The position numbers were made by a program, and so were the translations under genes. Below, piece by piece: positions 16,824-25,750 of a stretch of 64,000 nucleotides of DNA. The notes beneath the pieces are model-generated. The model ran no database searches. It had not been told where the DNA came from and saw only the letters and a program-made list of their open reading frames with translations. The DNA lies in contig JBCCDY010000006.1 in NCBI GenBank assembly GCA_039030555.1, positions 124,001 to 188,000 on the forward strand, written 5' to 3'. The stretch is from JBCCDY01 sp039030555 (lineage in GTDB: Bacteria > Bacteroidota > Bacteroidia > Cytophagales > Cyclobacteriaceae). Every line of letters begins with the position of its first letter. Positions within the stretch are counted from its first letter, which is position 1.

Positions 16824-17219
16824 ATGCAAAGCAGCCTATCAATTTCCGTAATCACTGTCGATAATCAATTCATTTCCATATTCACCGAAATACAACTTCC
16901 TCAATCGGACCGGGGTGGTATGCTTTTAACCGATCGTATTGATGCTCTGAATTTTCGGATTAGGGAAAGTGAAGCGGGTTATGAAAGCAGTTGGCATGTT
17001 GCTGGCGATCCTACAATGATCATTATTCAACAGGGCATTCTAAGAATTGTGCTTCGGAATGAAGAGTCCAAAGATTTCAGTTCCGGAGATATCTTCATTG
17101 CGCAGGACTATCTACCGGATAATACTGTTTTCGACGAAGCAATAAATGGTCATCGGGCAGAGGTGATTGGGGATGAAAAGTTAAAAGCTGTTCATATCAA
17201 GCTTTCCAGTCGCTTTTGA
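16824..17219 (+). CDS. Small cupin-like protein
   Basis: Protein of 131 residues without signal peptide. The order of strands (GYESSWHVAGDPTMIII, GILRIVLRNEESKDFSSGD, IFIAQDYLP) resembles a minimal cupin barrel, with WHVAGDP at the position of the first metal-binding motif. The usual two His plus Glu set is incomplete, so metal binding is doubtful. It is convergent with the T9SS protein gene and has no operon partner. Function unknown. Confidence 0.6.
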   Translation: MQSSLSISVITVDNQFISIFTEIQLPQSDRGGMLLTDRIDALNFRIRESEAGYESSWHVAGDPTMIIIQQGILRIVLRNEESKDFSSGDIFIAQDYLPDNTVFDEAINGHRAEVIGDEKLKAVHIKLSSRF

Positions 17220-17239
17220 AGTACTCTGACTTCTAAACA

Positions 17240-19003
17240 TTAGTTTTTGAATACTCTGAAAATATCCACCTTATCCTCCATTTGAATTTTCAATAGATAA
17301 AGACCACTCGGGTGAGTGCCAAAATCAATCTGCATTTCAGTTCTTAACGACTTTTCAAAAATTTGATTACCAAAGCTGTCGAAAACCGTTACTGTTTTAT
17401 TGGAATTAGTGCTTTCAGTGCTCAATATGGTTACAACACCAAATACCGGATTAGGATAAATTGAAATATCATTTGATAAAAAACCATTAGTGCCTGTAAC
17501 TACCGGTTCCAGAATGGTCAGAGTTCCGTTTGAATACGAAAAAACGTAGTTGTTGTCTTCACCTCCCGAAATAATAAGATCAAAAGTGCCGGGCTCACTT
17601 GAAATTGTTGCTGATGTGGAAACTTCAGGAAGAAAATCGATGACACTCACATCTTCATCGTTTACAAAGCCTTCATATACTAACTTAAATTCCGGATTTT
17701 CCTCTCCACTGTTTCGCTCTACGTCTTCTACTGAAACCGCCAAACCAGCCTTATTAATGGTGAGTAGCTGTGTAACTTCTTTGGCAGGCCCAAAAGACTC
17801 ATTCCCTTCCTGTACAGCCGTTATCATAGCCGTTCCAGCATTTTCTATGGTTGCTATTCCATCCAGTATGCTTACAACTAAATCATCTGAACTGGTGTAG
17901 CTGACAGGTAATCCTGAGCTTGCGATAGCCTCAAAAGCAAAACTTTCATCACCATAAGTTACTGGAGACAAGGGTTCAAATGTAATACTTTGCTCCTGCT
18001 TGGCTGGAACAGAAAAGAAAACTTGTGACTGTTCCGTAAAATCTTCCAGACTTCCCGTCAGGATAATCTGATCACCAAAAGCTTCCAAAGCTAACAACCA
18101 GTGATTGAATTCTTCTAGATCGTCCGTTGGTAAAAACTCCCACGTTTCACCTTCATTTTCAGAAACAATCATTTCACCATCCAGAGTGTCGAAGTCAATT
18201 CCCGAAACGTACCAGACTCCAGAAGTATCAACGGAAATATCCAGAGCAAAAAAATCTTCAGGAATATTGTTCAGTCTTGTCCAAACCAAAGCATCTTCGG
18301 AGGTATACAATTCTACCATAGAGGTTTCACTATTGGCATAGCTGATGATAAATTCCGAACCAGTATGGTCCATACTTCTGAAAAGGGCATCCTCAGAAGG
18401 AGTAAAGCCAGTTACATTCAACTCCACCCACGATTCAGCCTGATTTGTACTTTTATACAATCTCGGCGTAGAATTATTATCCTCAACAGTGAAGGTCGCT
18501 GCATAAAGAGCCCCTTCATCGTCGGAAATGATATAAGAAGTTGTAGAATTAGTCAGGATGCCATCTTGAGACAAACTCCATGTCAGTCCGCCATCCTCAG
18601 ATTTCAGGAGTTCAGGGATTATATTCTGGTCAGCGACAGAAGCATATAGTATTCCATCCAATTCGTATAGACTGTAAAAGAATGCATAATTCTGAAGTCC
18701 TGTGTTGACTTCAGTCCATGTTATTCCATCCGTTGAGCTAAACAAACCAATGAAACGGTTCGTCGGATCATTTGTATTCCCAGCCGCATAAATCGTTGTC
18801 GTGGAACTCGTTATGGTAGTTACCTGAAAGCCTTCCGGGAGAAAATCGTTTGACGGTATCCAACTGATCTCCGTATTCGGGGATTCCTCTTCCGATAAAT
18901 GCTTTAAACCTTCCGTATTACCAACTGAATAGCCAAAACCGGAAGCTGTACCGAGCTTAAAGATCAGGCATCCTATAACCAGGAAAATAAATGTTTTATG
19001 CAT
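17240..19003 (-). CDS. T9SS-exported protein with propeller and MBG-like domains
   Basis: Secreted surface protein of 587 residues from the ATG at 19003, which starts right at the signal peptide (MHKTFIFLVIGCLIFK); a frame start at 19048 would add 15 residues. The middle has repeated sialidase-like BNR motifs (SSTDGITWTEV, SEDGGLTWSL, SENEGETWEF), indicating a beta-propeller. Next come Ig-like and MBG-like modules (ITFEPLSPVTYGDESFAFEA, LAVSVEDVERNSGEENPEFK), then a T9SS type A sorting domain (ISIYPNPVFGVVTI to end). It lies 76 bp (31 bp from the longer frame) after the LPP20-like lipoprotein genes and may be the last gene of that operon. Confidence 0.82.
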   Translation of the reverse strand: MHKTFIFLVIGCLIFKLGTASGFGYSVGNTEGLKHLSEEESPNTEISWIPSNDFLPEGFQVTTITSSTTTIYAAGNTNDPTNRFIGLFSSTDGITWTEVNTGLQNYAFFYSLYELDGILYASVADQNIIPELLKSEDGGLTWSLSQDGILTNSTTSYIISDDEGALYAATFTVEDNNSTPRLYKSTNQAESWVELNVTGFTPSEDALFRSMDHTGSEFIISYANSETSMVELYTSEDALVWTRLNNIPEDFFALDISVDTSGVWYVSGIDFDTLDGEMIVSENEGETWEFLPTDDLEEFNHWLLALEAFGDQIILTGSLEDFTEQSQVFFSVPAKQEQSITFEPLSPVTYGDESFAFEAIASSGLPVSYTSSDDLVVSILDGIATIENAGTAMITAVQEGNESFGPAKEVTQLLTINKAGLAVSVEDVERNSGEENPEFKLVYEGFVNDEDVSVIDFLPEVSTSATISSEPGTFDLIISGGEDNNYVFSYSNGTLTILEPVVTGTNGFLSNDISIYPNPVFGVVTILSTESTNSNKTVTVFDSFGNQIFEKSLRTEMQIDFGTHPSGLYLLKIQMEDKVDIFRVFKN

Positions 19004-19079
19004 TTTAGTTCGTTTGATTTGATCAAATCTTTTACTGTTTTCTACCATTCCTGATTGATTTCGAGCTTAATGAAAATAC

Positions 19080-19664
19080 TTAACCTCCCGCCATTCTGCT
19101 CATCTCTTCTTCAAAAGTCTTTTTAAATTTTTCGTAGTCATAATCAATTTTAAGACGCTCATCGGAAGACAGTCTTTCATTATAAGCCTCAAGAATCAGT
19201 TTGGGGTCGAGTTCAATAGCGATATAGGATTTAAAAGACCCTTGAGCCGTTCTGGTCTGCTTTTCACAAATCACCTTTGAGCCCCTGATCTCCTGATTAA
19301 CCACTTCACGATTCAGGCTCTCATAGCGCTCCTCGACTTCTTCCTTGTTATTGAATTCTCTTGAATTGAGGTAGTTATCAGTCACCGCTTTCACGGTAGT
19401 AGAAACATGAGCTGCTAAATCTGCACGGGCATTACTTAGTGCCTTCTTTTTGGAAGCCACCTGATCTCTACTCTCTCCAATAGAGTTCGTTCGGAAAATC
19501 TCTCCAGAGCTGAAATATTCCGTTCCTGAACAGGGAACGATTACTTCAGTCTCTCCGCTTGGAATTACCTGAGGTGTTTTATTCTTGCAGGAAAATATAC
19601 ACAATAGCGAGAGTATGATTAAAAGGTGATTGATTGAGTTTTTGCTTATTGTTTTCATGTTCAA
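19080..19664 (-). CDS. LPP20-like lipoprotein
   Basis: Predicted lipoprotein of 194 residues with lipobox LLCIFSC. The mature part begins with a short Gly/Ser segment, then KKALSNARADLAAHVSTTV and later GSFKSYIAIELDPKLIL. This is the pattern of LPP20/FlgT-N domains, in which an N-terminal helix packs on a strand that describes a stable, self-assembling fold. It is the fourth gene of a minus-strand operon, 9 bp after the larger LPP20-domain protein. Probably outer membrane-anchored; function unknown. Confidence 0.68.
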   Translation of the reverse strand: MNMKTISKNSINHLLIILSLLCIFSCKNKTPQVIPSGETEVIVPCSGTEYFSSGEIFRTNSIGESRDQVASKKKALSNARADLAAHVSTTVKAVTDNYLNSREFNNKEEVEERYESLNREVVNQEIRGSKVICEKQTRTAQGSFKSYIAIELDPKLILEAYNERLSSDERLKIDYDYEKFKKTFEEEMSRMAGG

Positions 19665-19673
19665 ATGGTTTTC

Positions 19674-21020
19674 TTAATTGGAAAAGTGTTTGTTCAGTGT
19701 GTTTTCAATTTCATCGATAAGCTCTTTTTCGACCTTCTGATAGGCTTTTAGCCCAGCTTTTTCGTACGAAGTGTGCAAACCTTTTATGTCGTTGAAAGAG
19801 TCTGAAAAAACAGAGAGATCACTATCGTCTATAATCGAAATTGTAAAGTCGAGATATGTGCTAAAGAGTCCATTCGTTTCTGTACCTTTTCTAGTGATGG
19901 CGTTTATAGAAAGCTCAAACTGAGCGTCTGATTTCCCTGTTAGATTGACTCCTTTCTCAGTCAGAATTTTCTCAAAAAGTGGTTCAAGAATGTTCTTTGG
20001 AAGTGGTGATCTCAGATTGGTCTCCGAACTGGAAATGCTATAGACCGGTGGAGTCGCGATAAAATTAACTTCCAGCTGGTAGGTTGGAAAATTCTTTAAG
20101 AATGATTTTGAAATGGGGTATTGATCAAGAAAACCCAGTGATATCTCGGCAAATAAACCTTGATTTAGTATCTCATTTTTCGGAATAGTTCTATTGTAGT
20201 GTCCTTCTCCATCGGTAATGATTTCCTGATCTCCAGCACTACTTCGAATGATCAATGGAAGTCCCTGAACTGCTATCCCCGAATCTGATTGAGATTTAAT
20301 GGTCAAAGACCTGGTGTTTTCCGTGGCCTCAAAGACAAAAGGGGTTTCTGAAGCCATCAAGCGGATGGATCTCAACAATTTCTGAATACTTGCCAGAGAC
20401 TCTTTAGCAAGAAGAACCGTTCCCTCTGGTCTTACCCACTCATTTTTTTTATTCAGGTAGTTTTTTAGGTCCTCTATGGTCTGCGCATAAAATTTTACAG
20501 ACTGAACAAGGTCTTCGCTTTCCATTCGTTCGGCGTGGATAAAACTCGCTCTCGCTTTCGATAAAGCGGCTTCTCTTTTTTCATTTCTGATCTTTTCGAA
20601 TTCGGATTTTTCAAGTTGATAGTACACCCAATATTGCCTTTTATCTGACCATGAATCAACCAGTTCATAGGATTGGATCTCCTGTTGGGTCGAAGAACGT
20701 ATGGAAGAGCTGTAATTTTCCCTGAATCCGCTACTGTTTTCCACCTGACTGAGCAGGGAGTTGGATTCAATGGTTATGCTAATTTCGGAAGCCAAATCAT
20801 CAAGAGCTTCCAGTTTTGCATTCGCCTGATAATCGGGATCTGACAAAGATGCATTCCCTACTCCCGAATAATAGACGCTGGAACCGGGTTTGGCAGAAAC
20901 CCAATTTGGTACGGTATTCAATACTGCAAGTTCTTCATCAACCAAAGGAACATTTTGATTTGGCGGCTGTACTTTGCAAGCCACTAGTAAACAGAGCGAT
21001 ATGATGCATACCAGTCTCAT
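19674..21020 (-). CDS. LPP20-domain lipoprotein
   Basis: Predicted lipoprotein of 448 residues with lipobox SLCLLVAC. Residues about 35-150 have the LPP20 pattern: VPNWVSAKPGSSVYYSGVG, ANAKLEALDDLASEISITI and a final YWVYYQLEKSEFEKI strand. A helical region follows, then beta-rich modules of about 90 residues each, with the C-terminal one (GVNLTGKSDAQFELSINAIT) resembling domains found in CsgG/LPP20 partners. It overlaps the CsgG-like gene by 4 bp, so the products are probably made in fixed proportion and act together at the outer membrane. Confidence 0.75.
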   Translation of the reverse strand: MRLVCIISLCLLVACKVQPPNQNVPLVDEELAVLNTVPNWVSAKPGSSVYYSGVGNASLSDPDYQANAKLEALDDLASEISITIESNSLLSQVENSSGFRENYSSSIRSSTQQEIQSYELVDSWSDKRQYWVYYQLEKSEFEKIRNEKREAALSKARASFIHAERMESEDLVQSVKFYAQTIEDLKNYLNKKNEWVRPEGTVLLAKESLASIQKLLRSIRLMASETPFVFEATENTRSLTIKSQSDSGIAVQGLPLIIRSSAGDQEIITDGEGHYNRTIPKNEILNQGLFAEISLGFLDQYPISKSFLKNFPTYQLEVNFIATPPVYSISSSETNLRSPLPKNILEPLFEKILTEKGVNLTGKSDAQFELSINAITRKGTETNGLFSTYLDFTISIIDDSDLSVFSDSFNDIKGLHTSYEKAGLKAYQKVEKELIDEIENTLNKHFSN

Positions 21021-22369
21021 TTTCCGTAGTAAGCTTCAACAGATTTGGTAGCCTGACTTGCTATCGATTGCCTGACTTTGTATTCCATCTCTTTCCTGCT
21101 TAGAGCAGTTCTATTGTTCGAAAACAGCTTTTGAAATGCCTCATATTCTGCGCCTTCGGTATAGATCAGCTTACCATCCGATGGAAAAAGTAACCGATGG
21201 TTTCCCCGATATTCAGCATAGGATAGATCATCGTAATATTCCTCCCTTAAGATGTTTGAACTCAGGACTTCGGCTGTTTCTGTTGAGATCAGCTGATATT
21301 GAAGCGAAGCCTGAAAGAGATTTTTTTTACTGAATTCCGTGTATTGGACCAGCTTATAATCTGTTACATAACTATTTACTTGAGCGACGGGGTCGCTTAC
21401 GAACTTTTTGGATGCTACGTAGGCCGTTCCGGAGGATTCATTCAAATTTCCTTTTACGAAATTGTAATCCAGCACTTTTAGAATAATCACAGCTTTCACC
21501 CCCAGAATTTTACCCAGCTCGGCAGCAGAACGCTCATCTATGATACCTGATAAGCCCAGTTTCTGTTCTTCGATCAGTAAATCAAGATTTTCCCGATCAA
21601 TGATGCGGATGAGTGGATGATTATTCCGTGCGAGATTTACAACAACCAAATCTCGTATGGCTTCTGACGAATGAGCCGTGTTTTTCTCAGAGGATATTAC
21701 AGCAACGGTCGTCGCCTTCACCTTCATTTTATTCAGATATTCACGGGTCTTTTTGTAGCTGGAATGGTAGCTTAAAACTTCCTGAAAACCTTTCCATGAT
21801 GCCATCAAGTTACCATTTTCGAAGTCTGCAATCGCTTTCAGATAAATCGGATCGATTAATTCATTTTCGTTTAAATCTGTTTTAGGATCAAAACCAGGAT
21901 CGTACAATCTGATTTCGGCAATCAGTTCCTTTCCCTTTTCCTTTTGACCAGACGAAAGCAGTAAAGCCACTTCCGACTTCAACGCTTCTAAATGTACTTT
22001 TTTATCGGATTCAAAATCCTGATAGTAATAGTCCGGGATACTAACTTCTACCTTAAAATAGTCCAGCTGCTCCTGATAGTCATTGATTGATTCGAACTGT
22101 TCAATAGCCTGTGAAACTTCTTCAGAATTACGCGAAACAAAGTATTCTGCCAGCATTTGGTCTACTACTTTCTGCGCATTCCTCTTTAATCCCTGAATGG
22201 ATTCAGGCCTGATTGCGTTTCGATGAAGAGCTTCCATGTACTTCTCTGCCGCCTCCTCATAAAGCTCCGCCTGCTCGAATCTGGCAGCCTCTCTCAAAAT
22301 TCTCTTTTGAGCCAGAGAAACGATGCTGATGCAATTTAAATACAACAAGATTACATAGAATTTCAACAT
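21017..22369 (-). CDS. CsgG-like exported protein with N-terminal TPR region
   Basis: Exported protein of 450 residues with an SPI-type signal (ending SLAQ) but no lipobox. The N-terminal half is helical with TPR-like spacing (ARFEQAELYEEAAEKYMEAL). The second half has the CsgG/LpoB core: VAVISSEKNTAHSSEAIRD, LIRIIDRENLDLLIEEQKL and GKILGVKAVIILKVLDYNF. Classical CsgG is an outer membrane lipoprotein pore for curli; no curlin genes are present here. The lack of an acylated Cys is odd. It is coupled to the LPP20-domain gene by a 4-bp overlap. Confidence 0.8.
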   Translation of the reverse strand: MLKFYVILLYLNCISIVSLAQKRILREAARFEQAELYEEAAEKYMEALHRNAIRPESIQGLKRNAQKVVDQMLAEYFVSRNSEEVSQAIEQFESINDYQEQLDYFKVEVSIPDYYYQDFESDKKVHLEALKSEVALLLSSGQKEKGKELIAEIRLYDPGFDPKTDLNENELIDPIYLKAIADFENGNLMASWKGFQEVLSYHSSYKKTREYLNKMKVKATTVAVISSEKNTAHSSEAIRDLVVVNLARNNHPLIRIIDRENLDLLIEEQKLGLSGIIDERSAAELGKILGVKAVIILKVLDYNFVKGNLNESSGTAYVASKKFVSDPVAQVNSYVTDYKLVQYTEFSKKNLFQASLQYQLISTETAEVLSSNILREEYYDDLSYAEYRGNHRLLFPSDGKLIYTEGAEYEAFQKLFSNNRTALSRKEMEYKVRQSIASQATKSVEAYYGK

Positions 22370-22408
22370 ACAAAAGCTTTCATATTCATAAACCCTTACC
22401 TTTTGTTA

Positions 22409-23614
22409 CTATTGATTTTCAAGAAATTTTTCCAGCGCTTCCACTGATTCTGAAAACGTAAGCGCATCGTTCACTTGATAGTAATTGCCTTTATCCACGG
22501 TTTTGGAATAACCCAACTTGGCCACTTCGAGCTTTTCTTCCTCATAAGTGAACAGATCCATGAAAGAAACCACCTGCGATACAGAAAGGCAATTCGCTCT
22601 TACGATCTGCTTATAAACGGTCATCTTCTCGTCAGAAAAAGATTTATTACTGATGGAAGATTTAGAGCGGTCAAAATTTTCAGCAGACATCGGGGTTGTA
22701 CATCCTGTCTTCTTAACAATGGTTCGCTGTGGAGTACTGGTGCCCACAGGATCGCCATCAATGACCATTTTATTGCCATTCGAATATTTGAGTTTTACAG
22801 ACCATGTTCCGGCCGGTTCTTCGACGGTTATTTTAAAGTAATCGTTCCCCTTCTTCCAGTCTTTTTCATCGTACAGAAAAGGAATCTCTCCCGAATATGC
22901 CTGCACTCCATCATAAGAAATGGTTGCTCTCACTCCTACCGGATTTTTAACTTCCAGTCGTGCCCCAAAATTATTCATTCTTACATAGCTGAAATTATAA
23001 GTCCTGCCATCACTTAAAATGATGTTTTTCCCTTCTACTCTTGCTAAGATTTGATTAACATTTTGTGAATTGGCCGATTTTCCACTAACCGTTGAGCCCT
23101 GAGTTTCCTCCTCGAAATTCTCCACATTCACATTTAATCGAAAAGATTCTTCACCTGATATCACGTTAATTCCCACAGAAGACCCTGAACTACCGGAAGT
23201 AGAAGTCGCTTGAGAATTGCCATCAGATGATCCGCTTGTATAATAAGAAGGTTCAGTTGGTGGTGTAATAGCCACTGTCCCCGATTCTGGAATTGGAACT
23301 GAACTAACCGGACGGAAAACGTACTTTCCTTTTTTATTCTTTTTGATAACCGTGGTCATTTCGTTTCCCTGATCGAGCAGCAAACTCTTTTTCAGAACTG
23401 GTGCTCCGGCTTCTTCAAATTCGATTTTCACCTGTGCAAAATCCTCTGTGATACCATTAGCCGTTACTCGACCAACTGGTATATCATTATACTTTGTTCC
23501 ATTCACATAAAGCGTGAAATTTTCTCCTTCCTCTGTGAAAAAAATCAGGTTGGAATTTTGAGCTCGTATAAAGCACAGATGGAATAACAACGCAATCGTT
23601 AAAAGATATTTCAT
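22409..23614 (-). CDS. Secreted DUF4476 protein
   Basis: Exported protein of 401 residues with a signal peptide (MKYLLTIALLFHLCFIRAQ). The N-terminal part is a beta-sandwich (LIFFTEEGENFTLYVNG), followed by a Ser/Gly-rich linker near 120-145 and a second beta domain. The last ~95 residues form the DUF4476 domain: MSAENFDRSKSSISNKSFSD, IVRANCLSVSQVVSFMDLF and DALTFSESVEALEKF. It is the first gene of the operon with the CsgG-like and LPP20-like genes. Role unknown. Confidence 0.8.
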   Translation of the reverse strand: MKYLLTIALLFHLCFIRAQNSNLIFFTEEGENFTLYVNGTKYNDIPVGRVTANGITEDFAQVKIEFEEAGAPVLKKSLLLDQGNEMTTVIKKNKKGKYVFRPVSSVPIPESGTVAITPPTEPSYYTSGSSDGNSQATSTSGSSGSSVGINVISGEESFRLNVNVENFEEETQGSTVSGKSANSQNVNQILARVEGKNIILSDGRTYNFSYVRMNNFGARLEVKNPVGVRATISYDGVQAYSGEIPFLYDEKDWKKGNDYFKITVEEPAGTWSVKLKYSNGNKMVIDGDPVGTSTPQRTIVKKTGCTTPMSAENFDRSKSSISNKSFSDEKMTVYKQIVRANCLSVSQVVSFMDLFTYEEEKLEVAKLGYSKTVDKGNYYQVNDALTFSESVEALEKFLENQ

Positions 23615-23679
23615 AATGTTTTCTGTTGTTAGAAATCTGTGTCAAGAACGCTTAAAATTGAACTGGTGGCTAATTTTCG

Positions 23680-23699
23680 ATCTCTACATGATCTCTACA
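23680..23699. promoter_or_regulatory. Tandem ATCTCTACA boxes in a divergent promoter region
   Basis: ATCTCTACA occurs at 23680-23688 and 23691-23699, exactly 11 bp apart, between the divergent DUF4476 operon and the TPR/LuxR-type regulator gene. Two copies one helical turn apart suggest an operator serving one or both directions. Confidence 0.4.
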
Positions 23700-23768
23700 G
23701 AGCCTTTTTAATTAATAATAAGAGCCTGTGATGCAGCTTAATCATGTATTATTGCAATAGAGAAATCT

Positions 23769-25559
23769 TTGAATTTAACACAAACTTTAATTGGCTGTAG
23801 ACCTCTCAAATTTTTGATAGTGCGACTGACCATATTGTTCCACTTTTTCTTAGCTGCGCATTCATACGCTCAAATCGATGCCCCGGAGAATTCCATAGAA
23901 GAATTGAAGGAGCGTTTGGAAAACGGGTTGAACCCTGATGAGAAAATAAGGATCAATCTTCAATTGTGTAAAAATCAATATCGAACCGATACTACAGGAA
24001 TAAATTATTGCTATGAAGCGGAAAAGTTAATTGAAAAAAATGGTGGATATGAATGGGAGTTACTCACCCTTTACTACCATATTGGTGTTGCTCATGCCAT
24101 TCGTGGTAATCATAATGAAGCTCTCGATTATTTTTCAAAACGGCTGAGAATATCGAAGTCACTGAATGTTGATACGGTAAGAACTGATACCTATCGTTTC
24201 ATTGGAAATCTTTACGCCATTCAGGTTAAATATGATTCGGCATTGATCTACTACAGAAAATGCCAGGAACTTCTAAGCGAGATGGAAGAAAAATCCGCAC
24301 CACTCTACGAAGTGATGGCTAATGTTATTCTAGAATCAGGAGGAGATGTTCAAGAGGCGATTCAATATTACAGAATCGCTATAGACATTTGTAACGAGCT
24401 GGACGACCCGCAGGAGAAAGCGAATATTTACTTAAACCTGGCGAACTCATTCATTAGAACTGAGGAATATGATAGTGCTATTTATTACAACAAAGAGTCA
24501 ATTAAGATGGCAAGGAAGTTTAATAACCTTCAGATTGAGGGCGTTGCCAATAGACAAACAGGAATAGTTTTAAGGGAAACAGGCGAGTATGAAAACGCTC
24601 TGGTATATTTAAAAAATGGAATTAGAATATTAGAAACCATAAACTACAAAAGAGGACTTGCGGAAGCCTACGACTTAACTGGCAGCACTTATGAAAAATT
24701 GGGAAGATTAGAAGAGGCAGAAAGCTGGATTGCTAAAGGAATGAAACTCAACAAGGAATTGGGATATCTGGGCTTTTATAAAGAAGGGTTGCTTTTTCTA
24801 CATGAAATTGAAATTCAGAGAGGTAATTTTCGAGCTGCCCTTGAGCATTATAAGGTCTATGATAAAATTGAAGATAGTTTGGCCAACGTTGTAAGGGCGC
24901 AAAATGTAGAAAAGCTTCAAGTTGAATTTGAGACCGCTGCCAAAGAACAACAGATCAAACTGCTGGAAAAAGATAAGGAAATTTCGAACCTGTGGAAAAC
25001 CGGACTTACGGTCGGACTTATTCTTAGTATAGCTGTAGGGTTGGTACTTTTTCTATTTCAGAAGACCAGAAGAAACCTTGCTGAATCTAAAAATTTATTA
25101 AGCCAGAAAGAACAGGAATACCTTGAACAGGAACTCGATTATAAAAATCGTGAAATTGTAAATTTTGCAGTTGAAATTAGTGAAAGAGACCGGCTGGTTG
25201 AAAAAATCAACGATTCAATCAGAACGCTTGAAAAGAAGGGGAAAGATCAGGATAATATCGACTATCTGGTTGACACGATCAAGAGTTTTATGAGCCTGTC
25301 AAAAAAGAGAGATGAATTTGAAGTGCACGTTCAGCAAGTATATCAGTCATTTTTCAAAAAGCTTGAAATTACTTATCCAGACCTTACTCTTAGTGAAAAG
25401 AGACTTGCGGCCTTACTTCGTGTTAACCTGAGTTCCAAAGAAATAGCTTCCGTGGTGAACATCTCACCAAAGAGCGTGGATATGAACCGTTATCGACTCA
25501 GAAAGAAAATGAGGTTAGAGTCAGAGGAAAACCTTACGGAAATTTTGCAGACTATTTAG
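23769..25559 (+). CDS. TPR regulator with membrane helix and LuxR-type HTH
   Basis: Protein of 596 residues. The start is uncertain: TTG at 23769 gives the longest form, and another TTG or GTG near 23814-23820 would begin directly at the signal sequence. An exported N-terminal half has about seven TPRs (ALDYFSKRLRISKSL, AIYYNKESIKMARKF, ALVYLKNGIRILETI). A membrane helix follows (TGLTVGLILSIAVGLVLFLF), then a coiled coil and a C-terminal helix-turn-helix (LSSKEIASVVNISPKSVDMNRYRLRKKM). This is a common Bacteroidota one-component membrane regulator. It is divergent from the CsgG/LPP20 operon, the likely target. Confidence 0.82.
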   Translation: MNLTQTLIGCRPLKFLIVRLTILFHFFLAAHSYAQIDAPENSIEELKERLENGLNPDEKIRINLQLCKNQYRTDTTGINYCYEAEKLIEKNGGYEWELLTLYYHIGVAHAIRGNHNEALDYFSKRLRISKSLNVDTVRTDTYRFIGNLYAIQVKYDSALIYYRKCQELLSEMEEKSAPLYEVMANVILESGGDVQEAIQYYRIAIDICNELDDPQEKANIYLNLANSFIRTEEYDSAIYYNKESIKMARKFNNLQIEGVANRQTGIVLRETGEYENALVYLKNGIRILETINYKRGLAEAYDLTGSTYEKLGRLEEAESWIAKGMKLNKELGYLGFYKEGLLFLHEIEIQRGNFRAALEHYKVYDKIEDSLANVVRAQNVEKLQVEFETAAKEQQIKLLEKDKEISNLWKTGLTVGLILSIAVGLVLFLFQKTRRNLAESKNLLSQKEQEYLEQELDYKNREIVNFAVEISERDRLVEKINDSIRTLEKKGKDQDNIDYLVDTIKSFMSLSKKRDEFEVHVQQVYQSFFKKLEITYPDLTLSEKRLAALLRVNLSSKEIASVVNISPKSVDMNRYRLRKKMRLESEENLTEILQTI

Positions 25560-25663
25560 GCTTATCTAGCAAACCAGAAGATTGACTTATACATCATTCC
25601 AATAAATCTTTATTGACTATTTTATTGTACTTACCTTATTAAAAAGAGCAATTCCTTGTCAGT

Positions 25664-25700
25664 CGTCAACTTAATTTGTCAAACGTCAAGTTGAATTGAC
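25664..25700 (+). promoter_or_regulatory. Tandem CGTCAA repeats before the CPBP gene
   Basis: Two direct copies of CGTCAAnTTnAnTTGnC start at 25664 and 25684, 20 bp apart (two helical turns), about 50-85 bp before the start codon. The layout fits a dimeric activator. No regulator gene is adjacent. Confidence 0.45.
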
Positions 25701-25750
25701 CTAATGTTTTTATCAGCGTTTATTCGTCTAAATCATTTAAACATTTAATC

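Noticed and set aside
17550..18649. Several open frames opposite the T9SS propeller protein
   Set aside because: Low-complexity Ser-rich translations that mirror the codons of the real gene; no start context.
22475..23017. 180-codon open frame on the plus strand opposite the DUF4476 gene
   Set aside because: Composition is that of an antisense frame (rich in Arg, His, Phe, Ile), and the minus-strand gene has signal peptide and a known domain.
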